Of a stretch of DNA of 64,000 nt, positions 46,195 to 59,100 are shown piece after piece. The stretch comes from Mermis nigrescens (lineage: Eukaryota > Nematoda > Enoplea > Mermithida > Mermithidae), in NCBI GenBank assembly GCA_036768485.1, contig JAVLUZ010000767.1, positions 1-64,000 of the forward strand, given 5' to 3'. The notes below the pieces were generated by a model that saw only the letters and a list, made by a program, of their open reading frames with translations, made no database searches and was not told the DNA's origin. Position numbers and translations under genes: made by a program. Position 1 is the first letter of the stretch, and each line of letters begins with the position of its first letter.

Positions 46195-46830
46195 ACACGT
46201 ATGGGCAGCAGTCATATTCATGGGGTGCGGTGAAGCATAAATCACCAAAAATTGAATTCTGGGAAGGTCTATCGATTTGGGGTGTACACTTCTCCTACCA
46301 TACGTGGGCAGCGCCAAAATTTGGGGGGGGGGGGGGTGAAAAGATTTTTCAAAGGTCAAAAACATGCCTTAAAAATGGTGGCATGCACACGTGGGCGTGG
46401 GGGTTTGGGGGGTATGCACCCCCCACAAGTTGATACCCCCCCCCCCCCTAGAAATCAAGATACCCGTAGGAATTCAAATTTTGAATTTTTTTGCTTTTTT
46501 AGCGATTTTTTGATGCCATTGGATAGTGCTCAATGAGAAACGGCAAAAATTGTGTTTTTTCGCCATACGACAACTTTTCAGACTCATTTCTTTAACCTTT
46601 GAAAAATTTTTTCCTCCAGAATTTCGCGTTGCTGCCCTCCTCGGTATGACGAAAAACACCATTTTTCAACGTTTCTCATCGAGCACTATCCATTGGCATC
46701 AAAAAATTGCGAAAAAAATAAAAAAAATTCAAAAACTGAATTCCGGGATGGGGAGTATTATGGTTTTTTTGGGTTGCAGGTGCATACCCCAAACCCCCTA
46801 CGCCCAGAAGTGTTCCCCACGCACATGTGC
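46195..46830. repeat. Cluster of rearranged family-A/B copies
   Basis: At least three partial copies in both orientations contain GCACTATCCATTGGCATC or its complement, plus CACGTGGGCGTGGGGG. It lies just past the end of APN-1. Confidence 0.7.
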
Positions 46831-46914
46831 GCTACCATTTGATTTCGACTCTATTGGAGGAAATTTGCTTCCGTACCGACCGAGACACATTCGGACGTAT
46901 GTAGGCAAGCACGT

Positions 46915-46920
46915 TTTATT
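46915..46920 (-). terminator. apn-1: Poly(A) signal AATAAA of apn-1
   Basis: The minus strand reads AATAAA 65 nt after the TAA stop codon, a typical distance for animal cleavage and polyadenylation. Confidence 0.6.
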
Positions 46921-46984
46921 TTGAAATTAACAAAATACAGGTGGCGCTTGGGAAAAAGAGATTCTTCCGATAAATTGAACAAAA

Positions 46985-47157
46985 TTACAACGAATGCAAA
47001 AGCGCGATTTCATCAGCATCCGGAATGTCTAGCGGTGTCTCCAGAATTAATGGTAAATCATCTAATCTCTTGTCTTTCATAATCATACGAAAGCATTCTT
47101 CGCCGAGTTCTCCTTTGCAAATATTCGCGTGCCTGTCTACTTTCGAACCCAATTTAC
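46985..47157 (-). CDS. apn-1: apn-1 exon 6 (last)
   Basis: It follows acceptor CCTCTAAAAG, completes S352 and encodes [18 protein letters not shown], then [18 protein letters not shown] and LLHSL before TAA. It carries the last three zinc ligands. The A-rich acceptor is weaker than the others, but phase and similarity are exact. Confidence 0.93.
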
Positions 47158-50100
47158 CTTTTAGAGGAAATTATACTGAAATTAGCTAATAATATAGTAC
47201 ATGCGTACAAGCATACCTACATAAGCTACATACCTATGAACATTCTTTCCTTTTCTCGCAATTTTTTCAAGCCAGTTTCTCAAGTCGATGGATGGACAAT
47301 CGATTTTCGAATTTGTGAACAAAATTTAGTTACAGATCAGTATGAACAAGACTTTTCAGAAATTCCGCCGACAATAAACTGACAAATTATCGTATTAATA
47401 TTAAATTACGCGAACAAACATTATGAAATTTTAAGTTTTTACATGCATTCCTATCGTACATTTAGGCAAGGCGAACGTGTAATATATGCGAAAAACGTCA
47501 AAATAATCAGTGAATCAAAGAAAATGAATTACGTAGGAAGGGTCAAGTAGATTTTCGTGAAACTGGTAAATGTCATACCTACGTACCAGTGGCGGATCTA
47601 GGATTTTGCTAAGGGGGCGGCATACCAACTTTTCCAAAAACAGTCAAAAATAGATCCGAAAATTTGCCCTTAACGCGCGAAATAGCGTTTTTCGGTGTTT
47701 TACATTGTATACTTTTACATAAAATCACTTTTTACGCAATATTTTTTCAGAAAATTTTAAAATTTTCGACAATTTTGTGCGAAAAAATAATTAAATTTCT
47801 TTGACTTTTACAAAAATCTGGCGCGTAGCGCCGGAAAATTCGTGAAATTAAGGCGGATAGACGTCTAGAAGCATGATTTACTGCTTGATTTCCTGTTTTT
47901 ATAGCATTTGATGCGAAACATCGAAATTTTCAATTGAAAATAGAAGAAAACTATGCAAAAATAGAACAGAAAATGGTTTCCAGGTCGCCAAGAAAGTTAA
48001 TAAATGTCATTGATAGATATCATCCGGCGCGTAGCGCCGGAAAAATTCGAGAAATTATGGTCACTGACGGCCAAAAATCATTGCAAATTGCATACCCATT
48101 CTTTATCTCGACAAATATTTTTGGCCAATGGGCCCATTGGAGGGGCGGCCCGCCCCACTTAAATCCGCGCCTGCTACGTAGTACTTATCGCTTGAAATTT
48201 GAAAAAGGATGAATAATGAAAAGAAAAACATCTAGTCACTCTATAAGTATCTGTCGCTAGTCACTACATGAAAATTGCAGCACCACTCCTTAGTCAGGAA
48301 GGGCAAGGGGTAGTTGCCCTAAGCATGGGCAGCAAAAAGTAGCAAAATCGCGGAAAAAAAGCCAGAAATCCAATTCTGACGTCTACCGTCAGATTCGGGA
48401 GTATTTTTAGGATACCCCATCCCCAACGCCTGCATGTCGTTGCCCCCTCTGAAATATAATTTTATTTTTATCCTTTATAAGGACCACCAAAAGAATAAAA
48501 TAGATTTTTCCATAGCATTGCTGAACAACATTTTCTACGTGATTTTTGGGTACAAAGGTAGTATCAATGTCAAAGTGATTATAAAGTTCCGAATCGAGTC
48601 AAAGTGACGTAAATAGTCAAAATTTTCCCATTAATGCATTTCTATATATTTTATTGTAAAAGCGACGCAACGCAGTCTGCAAAAAAACTTGGTGCATCAC
48701 ATATAATTCCAGAAGGAAAACCAAACTTTATCCTGGCGACGAAATGTAAACGCAACATGTACACACATATATAGGCAGGGCCAAAGTTATATATGTGGAT
48801 GTTCAAAAATTTCCAGACTTCAAAAAAGGGCTAAAAAATTTATAGCTAGAAAATAAAACACCATTTTTAGTTGTATGTTATTAAAAGCTTTATCCAATGA
48901 CATCAAAAAATTACGAAAAAGATTTTTTAATTTAAAAACGAATTCTGGGATTCTGCGAATTTTTAGATTCTGAAAAGTCCGACCCGCCCTACGCCCTTGT
49001 ACGATGCAGTACGTGAACTGTTCGTAACTAATTTAACGTATAAGAATCTTCTCTCTTCGCCATAGTATGTATGTGGTACCTACCACACACGGCCTTGGGT
49101 TTTGAGGGTAATTCTATTTTTGGTAGCATTTTCAATAATTTTTGGCAATTTTTGGCGATTTCACCCAACCCTCCCCTCAGAACTTTCTTGCTGGATAATT
49201 TGATAATTAATGGATAATTTTATAATTATTATAGTAATATAATGATAATCATAATAATAAGTGGATAATTCTATATCTTCATGGGACTCATCCAAGTAAC
49301 AGGAGGAATGGGAGGTATCCCTCACCCAAAGTTAGTCGTTCCCCCAAGATCTGAAAATTTCTGATCCCTCCCCCACCAATTTTCGGAAAAAAATTGAATT
49401 GTTTGGCCGTTTTTGGCCAAAAAACTGGAAGTCATATACCCCCTCCTCTAAAAATGGCCGAAGACCCCCTCCTTCTAAAAATGGTCGGAAACCCTCGCCC
49501 AAAATTTCAAGCCGTTACGTACATGTATGATGGGAATCCTGATAGCAGCACCGAAAATTCATTCTAAAGTGTGCTATTTTTGGGCTTAAAAAATGATAGA
49601 CTCGTGTCCAAATAACATTTTGACGTTTTTGACTTTCTGTTTGAAGCATGAATCGTGAAAAAAGTTTTACACTAATAAGCTGTGATATAGTTTCAAGTTA
49701 AGAGGCAGCTAAAAAAGCTTGAACAAAAGATCATACTTTTCAGGTTTTCTTAAAAAACTGAAAATTCGTGAGAGTCAGCAGCATAGGTGGGCGGCACCAA
49801 ATTTCTGAGGAGTGGGGTTGCAACATTTTTTCAAAGGTCAAAAAATGGCCTTAAAAGTGGTGGTATGGCGAAAAAACACCATTTTTCAACGTTTCTCAAC
49901 GAGCACTATCCATTGGCATCAAAAAATTGCGGAAAAAACGAAAAAATTTTCAAAAAATTGAAATCTGGGGGGGGTGTTTTGATTTCTGGGGGGAATATTT
50001 TGGTTTCTCGGGGGGTGCATACCCCCCCCGCCCAGGTATGGTCAGCAGCTTTTTGCAGGTGAATGGGTTCAGTAGCAGCCATTCTGGGGGTCAAACCAAC

Positions 50101-53100
50101 CTACCAAGAGCATGTACATATACTCCTGCTCCCAGTGCAGTGATAGATGGACGAGGTCGGGGTCGGCAAGAAAATAAGATGGCAGGAATTAAGGTAAGTA
50201 AATTTAATGTTCAAGTTTTTTGTTAGTTAAATGACAAAAATGGTCAAAATATCCTATTGATATAAAACGTTTAAAATATTAACGTTTTTTAGCACTTTTA
50301 GTCAGTGATCGTACGGGGACCCCGACCCCGACCAAAAACCCCGGCCTAAACCCCGACCCTGACCCCCGACCGGGGGCAAGATTTTTCGAGTCGGGGTTGA
50401 ACCTTTTTTCGGGGGTGAAATATAACATCTAATTTTTTGGTACACAGGAGAATGGTATAAATAGCAAATAAATTCGGGACAAGGATGATTCATTCACGAG
50501 CATAATGAATATGTTAAACTCGACACTCGCGATATTTCATAAAATGTATTCCTAGTCGTCATCATACATTCCCATAGGGAAGGTGAGGGGTATTACCAAC
50601 ACCTAAGGGTCCGAGACTTGAATCACTGTCGGACGATTTTGAGCTATCAAACATTTTCTGCATGATTTTTGGGTATAAAAGCAGCTAAGATACTAAAATT
50701 TCTTCGGCGCTTCGCGCCGACTAATACATTTCTGTTTTGTTTACCCATAAAATACATAGAATGAACTTAAAATGATCTGAAAAGTCAAAATTTTCGATAA
50801 ATTCTTACATTTTTTACTTACAAGAGTAACGAAACTAGTCAGAATGGTACAAAAAGTAGTTAAAAATGCAGTTTTTTCACATTAAAACATGCTATATAGG
50901 ACGTTTTAGCCATTTTTCATATTTGACCTGCAAAAAAGGCTAGACTCTAAATTTAGTGACCCAAAATTTTGGGATTTCACCCCCTGAACTTCCGACCTTG
51001 GGATACTATGGTCGCCATGTTGTTAACACGTACATACATGTTCGCATATTTATCAATATAAAGTGCGTCAAAATTACTGATACATGGAATCATAGGCGTA
51101 GCCAGGGGGGCATTGGGGGCACATGCCCCCCACCGAAAATTTTCAAAAATTATGTTGATTTTTCTGGCGCAATGTGTCCAGAACATTGAGTTCAAAAAGG
51201 CACAAACGTCAAAATTTTCCGGCGCTTCGCGCCGAGTCATTGTTATACAGATACAATGAATTTAAAAGCTTGAATCTGTTAAAATAATCCAGCACTTTGC
51301 ATCACTTTAGTGATTTAATGCACTATGAGTTCATTGAATGAAACTGCACTTGCTTGTTGAGCATAATAGTAAAAAAGCGAAAATGTTTGCGTACCAATTT
51401 GTCTATTCTCTGTTTTGTTTATCTTTCTTTACAAGGACACATAACTCTATTTTAAATGAAAAGAAAGGCCATAATTTTCTTGTGTTTTTGCGCATGTTCT
51501 GTTCTCTGAACTAGTTAATAAGAAGGCCACAAATGGGCCTGAAAGCGGTAAGAACAAAATTCTCATTGATACATCTTTTAATGACTTATTGGTTGCGACC
51601 CGTTGCTGCGCTATATATTTAGCAGAGGTCGAAAAACGCATTTCAGCTCAGAAGTTTTGCGCAGTGTAGGAGTTCATCAATTTTAAGTTTTTTGGGCTTA
51701 ATTCAGAACCGAGATTTTGCCGATTTTACGAAAATTTTAACGTTACTAATTAAAAATTAGAGTGCTTTTTTACAAAATTTTCGGAGGTTCTGCTCTGGAC
51801 CTCGCTGGGGGCGCTTGAGCGCGCCACCCTAGACCCCCAGCCGTACAATCTCGTTCTACATGTGCAAAGAGATTTTCAGGGGGACAGAAAAGATAAAAGG
51901 ATTAGGAATTTTTAAAAATTTCCGGCGCTTCGCCTTGCAATTAGTTTATCTGTTCTGTATGATTTGAGCGGTATAAATTGAGTTTAAAGAGTAAAAATGT
52001 CAAATCTTTCCTGCGCATAGCACCGCCGATTACTGTCTTTCTTTTTGTAAAGCTCCAGCATTGCGTTTAAAAGCCTGAATCAGTCAAAATATCTTCATAC
52101 TAAGTTGATAATTCGTAGTTTTCCTGTTCTGCTGTGTCAAACTATTAGTATTCACAGAGCTACAACATGTTAAGGGCGGTAAAGAATGACTGAATTTCTT
52201 GGTGCTCTGCCCCACTTATGATTTCCGAAGTGTTTGTCAATAAAAAGGCCGTCAATTCTATAAGAAAATGGTAAAAATTTCGAAAATTTTCGGCGCTTCG
52301 AGCAATTGGCTCCTCTACAATCAGCGCGCTATAGAATATATATAGTTTAGAAAAAACTGTGGAAGAATACGAAAAAGCGAGAGCGATTAGTGATTAATAA
52401 AATGTTGAACATAACTAGCTTTATTAGTATGCTCTATAAACAAGTAAAGGTATCGTTTTTATCCTTTTTAAATTGGTATGTAATCATGCAATGTTAATTG
52501 TTAATCTTCAACCCCGACCCCGACCCCGAAAACCGGGGTTTTTCATCCCCGACCCCGACCCCGATCGGGGGTGAAAATCTGACCCCGTACGATCACTGCT
52601 TTTAGTCCATTTTGACTGCATCATATCGCTTTTAATGATAAAAATATAAGAATTGATCAATCTAATTAGAAATTTCCCAGTTTTAGACCATTTTCACACA
52701 ATTTTAGGTGCTTTTGAGTAAAAAAACAATTAAAAGTATTTATCCAGTCCGGCGCCAAATGCAGAAAAATTTTTTGACATTATTACTCGTTTGGTCTTCA
52801 AAAATGATGCAGAAAATATTCCGTAAATTTAAAATCGCTGGACAGTTCATGTCTGTCTGTACTCCAGGAAGGAGGGGTAATATCCGCCTAAACCCTATGC
52901 GCATGTACGCTAACATAAAATGCGTAATTTTCCTATTTTTGAATAGAATACCGATTAAACTGCATAAATTATGGAAAAGTCTTATATCGTTCGGTGTTAC
53001 AGACACAGCCAATTAAGAAACTTGATCATGTCTGATTGGAGGCCATATGATCAAGAAAGATATAGAAATTCCGGCTATTCAATATTTTCTACTAAATGAA

Positions 53101-56100
53101 CGAGTATCCTTCATTTGTGCTGAATGCCCTGCGTCAGCAGATTGCTGTAACTTGCATGCGCATTACAGGGTGGGCCAATAATAGGCAGCACCCCTGCGTT
53201 GCAGGCACACGTGGACGTGGAGGGAGCGCTAGGGGCACACCTGGGCTGGGGGGTTTGGGGGTGTATGCACTCCCCGAGAATACCCCCAGAAATCAAAATA
53301 CCCCCATGAATTCAATTTTTGAAATTTTTTTCCGTTTTTTCCGCAATTTTTTGATGCCAATGGATAGTGCTCGATGCGAAACGTTGAAAATTGGTGTTTT
53401 TTCACCATACCACGTATTTTGAGGCCATTTTTGACCTTTGAAAAATCTTGCAACTCCCCAGAAGTTCTTTGCTGCCCACGTATGGTTCGGGGGGAGGTAT
53501 ACACTCCTCTCAGAAGGCCGAATACCTCCAGACTAAAATACCTGCCCAGAATTCAATTTTTGAAAATTCTTTTCGCGATTTTCTGATGCCAGTGGACAGT
53601 CTTCGTATGAGAAATGTTGAAAAATGGTGTGTTTTTTGCCATACCACCATTTTTAGGACCATTTTTTACCTTTAAAAAATCTTGCATCTCCCCAGGATTT
53701 TCGTGCTGCCGACCTATGGTTACAAGGTCATAATTTTGTCTGTGATGGACATTAAATTTCTAAATAAGTCGCATTAAATAAATAAAAAGGTGCTTATTTC
53801 GACAGTAAAAAACAATCAAATTGGTTGCCAGCGGTCCGTGCACTACTACCGGGATTTGTTTATACCCTGCTTTAATATTGTTGAAACGCCAAACTTCGCA
53901 CCTAGTAGAAAGGGTACCTACTGCGGAGTTTACGCAATTTGCTAATAATTCTTCTGACTGAAAATACCGTCCAAAAAGGTACCTACATAGGTACACTTTA
54001 ACGTGATACTATGCAGGAACTATGGGGTGGAGTATAAATCTTACATGTAATGGCTCGAAATTTCTAGAGGTCTACGGCCATTTGGGGAATAAGTTACCTC
54101 CAATTTTTGGCCAAAACAGCCAAAAACACGGAAAAACGGCCAAAAAATTCAATTTTTTCCAAAATCGGAAAGGGGTCAAAAATTTCCTGGAGGGGGACGA
54201 CCAACTTTGCGTGGGGGATCCCCCATACCCTGTAGCTGGCCAAAATTGTACACGGTTTTAAAGAGGCACACTTTTACCTGTCGAATTCAGCTGGTCTAAG
54301 AATTTTATGTTAACATTGACTACTAGCTAGGATCACACATGGGCGTGGGGGGTCTGGGGGGGGGTCTGGACTCCCTCAGAAACCAGAAGCCCCCTCCCCC
54401 CAGAAATCAAAAGACCCCCCAGAAATCAATTTTAAAAAATTGTTTTCGTTTTTTGCAATTTTTTGATGCCAATGGATAGTGCTTGATGAGAAACGTCCGA
54501 AAAATTTCCGGTGTTTTTATCGCCATATCACCATTTTTGAGGCCATTTTTTGACCTTCAAAAAATCTTGGACCTCCCCAGAATTTTCTTGCATGCCGCAC
54601 GCATGGTTATGATGCGATATCGAAGTGTAGCCTTATTTGGACGGACCCACCCTATATATTGAAACATTATCTAAAAGCAATGATTTAGCTACGAACTTTT
54701 CGAATCATTCAAGTGAACAGCCTTCAAATACTTCAAACCGACTATGCGATCAAAGTCAGCCATCGTTTTTTCATAGCCCTCTTTGTTCCGGATGTCGTAG
54801 CCTAATGAAAAATCGGTAAGAAAGATCGAAGACATACTATTATTATCTTTAAACAATTTCAGCTCTGACCAAGTGCACACTTTTTCAAATGTGTAAATTA
54901 ATAGGAAAGACGAATTTCTAGAGGTCCCGAAATTTACATGCAGTTTAACAATATGTGAACAAATTTCAATTTTTAACCAAATTCAAGCAAATACAACCGG
55001 GAATAAGTAATATTTATCTTCTCCATCTGAATCCGAATAAAACATTCTATAGAAAAACGCTTCAAAAAATTATCTCAAAGATCAGTGGTTAGCCCAGTCT
55101 TCAGAAGAGGATCTGATCGAAATGCTATGGAAGCCCCATCAACCGAGCCGAAATTTTAAAATGTAAGAAATAAATACACAAAATACAAAATACAGAAATA
55201 TATGCACCATTCAAGCAAGCACCACGAAGAAATACTGACAATAGAAACGTGAATTATTTCTAGCCATCACCTGAGCGAAAATGGAAGAAGCATAAAATTA
55301 CATTAGAACAATGCGAAGCAATTGGATCTGATAAAAGAAGAAAAATTCGATACCGCATATCTTTATAGATAAATAAGAAGAATTCGCACACTGTTCGTTC
55401 AGTTAAGGTGAGGATGACTTGTCCTTTTCGAATTTTAAAAATTGTTAAATCACGTTTGTTCTCAATGCGGTCGAAATCATAAATCTTTTTTAATTGATAA
55501 AGAATTACGGTAATGACTAGACAATTCGTAAATAAACAATTATAACCGTATATGGGCAGCGGCCAAATTATTGGAGGTTCGATGAGGCAAAATTGCCAAA
55601 AATCGCATAAAAAACTCAATTCTATTTTTCTATCGATTTTGGGGTCCACACGGATTTTGAAGTATCCAGCCAGACTCCCCCCCCTCACGCCCATGTGTGT
55701 TTATCACCTGCAGCAAAAATGTGGCAAGTATCCAGGCAAACACCAACTCGAGTCTTGTCCTCGATCAAATCAATAATTGCTTTCAGTTCCTCAAAAGATC
55801 CTCCAACAGTGAAGCCTTGTTTAGCCATTGTTTCTAGTACTGCATAAAAAATAAGAATCTCTTCAATACGCATGATTTGAAAACCTTCGAACAATAAGAA
55901 CAAATAAATTCATAAAATGTTGGAGTATTATTGAAATACATAAACATCATTTTCGTATTTCTGTTTTCGAATTTACTCCACATAGTTTTCAAAGTACGGA
56001 TATTGCAACTACGTATGTACATACATGGGCGTACGCAGAAGGGGCGAAAGTTTAAATTTTATGAGCTTAACGGATAGAGCATGTTCGGAAACATCAGAAA

Positions 56101-59100
56101 ATGCACTTTATTTGGTGCCCCGGCGAACATATCCCGGCGTTCGCCCCTGCATACATAAATAGGTACAATTAGTGCTCAGAGCAAAACGTTGGCTTTTTGA
56201 ATACTTTTACGATTGCCTGCATGAATCGTTATCTGGATTCTGGAACGATCTGATATAAAAGTTTTCTCGTAATAATATAACAAATTCGTAGCCACAATTA
56301 GTAGATGTTTAACACACTATCATTATAACCCTAAAAACTCCGTCTGAACTAATGATATGCAATGCTCGTTATAATGTTAGTTGCTTCATTTCATCTTCTA
56401 TTGCATTAGTCTTTTTATGACCTTTTTTACTACTAAAAACGAAAAAGCAACAAAAAAATATAAATAGAAAATAAAACACATAAAATATTTTTAAAAAACT
56501 TCGATATCTTTCTGGTTCACAAAGATGCCTGTAACGGCAGTTGTAAACTTATACGAGTATAAAATTATGAATATGATGTATATACAACATCCGACTTGTT
56601 GTAACATTTCAAAATTTTGGGAGAAAGGGAGTTAGCCGTTTTTAGCGAGGTAAATAAATTTTTGGTCGAAAATGGCAAAAAATGCCTGAAAATAAAAATA
56701 ATTCACTGAAAAACCTCAGCCTTCGGAGGGCCGAAAACATGTATTAAGTTTGTATCAGTTAGTACGTCGTCCGGCCCGTATCTAGTATTCGGCCAAGGGG
56801 GAGGGTGGAACCAACATTAATTGGTCTATATCTCGGAAAATTCGCCGGGATAGGTCGCAAAAACATCGACAGGCTCTATCCATTAAAATCATAAAATTCA
56901 AACTTTTTTTCAAAAAATTGTATTTTTTGGCCACACTTGAGCCAAAATGATGGAAAATACTTCACATCCAGCGCGAAGCGCCAAAAGTTTGAAGATTTAG
57001 CGACAACGACATTCGATTTTTCCATCTAACCGTGCATTATCTTACCTTTCAAAATTATTTTCCGGCCAGGGGGCGGCCGCCCCTCCGCCCCTTCACCATC
57101 CGCCCCTACCTTAAATAAGGCCCTGCGTCATACTAGCGGCTGAAATTTTCCTTAGCACAACGTAAGTTTCATTAGAATGTTGCTAAAAAAGCATGGCCGG
57201 AACTAAAGCTAAATTTTGAATCTGAAGACTGCACTGCCGACGGGTACGTCATATCTAGATGTATGTAAATACAAGATCAGAGTCGACAGGGCAAGGGGCA
57301 AATTCAAGAAATCCAGACCCGTAAATTTAGTGTTCATGCTCTTTTTGATAGTCAAATGACGAAAGTGGTCAAACAAAATATCCTACATATGTATATATAA
57401 AACGCTTTCACATGATAATACCGCATTTTCAAAGCATTTCCAGTCCGTTTCTGACTGTATTATTAAATGACTTTTAATACTGAAAAATATAGAAATTGAT
57501 CTATTTAGCAAAAAATTTTGATTTTTCAGACCATTTTAGCACAAATTTTGGCACTTTTCAATTAAGTAGCATACGTAAAACATGAAGCGCGGAAAATATA
57601 TCGACATCATTTACTGCTTTTGTCTTCAAAAATGATTCAGAAAATATTTCATCAGCACAAAATAGCCGGACAGTACGTGACGTAATTTTTTAACTTAATT
57701 TAGCAATCAATTGGTTTAATTAATAATCAATTTATTTATTTTTTACTTAATCAAATTAATTTTAAATTTTTTAGTACAATTAATCAATTTAATTAATTTC
57801 ATTATTTTATTTTATTAAAAATAGTTTGATTTTTATAAATTTATTTTAATTCGATTATAATTTGAATTTAGTTCATTAATCCAACTTGATTTATAATAAA
57901 TAATTTCATTCAAATTGAATTAAAAATTTTTGCGAGAGGTAACGCTCTCGCACCTGTACGCTTATATATATGCAATACACCTGAATTCCCTAAATAATAT
58001 TCTTTATTCATTACTATGACGACGTAGTATTTATAGTTGACTAACCTATGACGACATTTGACGTTTGGCTGATCACCCAGTTTACAGATTCTGCTATTAA
58101 ACGTAAGCATTCATCTGTCGAAATCTTCCCACATGACGAACCTTAGGCGAAAAATAAATTGTATCACTATCTACTCATATAATGCCGCATTATGTAAATG
58201 CCTTGAATCCTTAAGAACAAGGCCAAAAATGTTGATATCAAATTGAAAATACAGGACGAATCGCAACCGAGTTTCAAAAAAGTATTTTGCAGGGATATTT
58301 ATCCAAAGCATTAATAGCTGATTACCACAAAATATTTGTTTTTTCCGTCTAAGCTGGCAGATTTACGAGTTTAATTTTTAACTTGTTGGGTGAACTAAAA
58401 GAGTTAGAAGACCTAATCAGGGATCATGGTCAGGCTTATGGCAAAACCGAGTGTATTTTCAGACAATGTCGAGATTAAAACCAAGAAATATGTATGACCG
58501 AATTCTAAGTGGTTCTATGACAAATGTAATTATGTATCATTCTAAAAGCAGATCAAATAACTTTAGTTTATACATTTATTACAATGTATTATATGCAAAT
58601 AGAGTACAACCACACCTAGGCGTGAAGGGGTTTTAGGGGTATACAGCCCCCCCAGAAACCAACATACCCCCGATAAACCAAAATACCCCCGAGAAACCGA
58701 AATACCCTCCGGAAACCAAAATACCCCCACCCAGAAACCAAATACCCCCAGAATTCACTTTTTGAAATTTTTTTGATATCGCAATTTTTGATGAGAAACG
58801 TTGAAAATGGTGCTTTTCGCCATACTACCATTTTTTAAGCCATTTTTTGACCTTTAAAAAACTTGCAACCCCCTCAGAATTTTGGTGCCGCCCACCTAAG
58901 GGTACAGCATCTTATAGAATTAAAGAATGTAAATTGAAAATTCAGGCATCTACAGACTAATTTGAATCAAAATTAGTCAGTTATTGATGCCAAGACCATT
59001 CGACCTCGTGTACCTAAAAACGTTCGCAAGAGTTTCATTTTTCACATGCACTATCAGAATGCAAAAACGCCAAAATAACATTAAAATGCATCCGCAACAA

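Noticed and set aside
55260..55694. 144-codon minus-strand frame next to apn-1 exon 4
   Set aside because: Its start lies in the TGGGC-type element, it has no similarity to known proteins, and it overlaps the intron of a well-supported gene.
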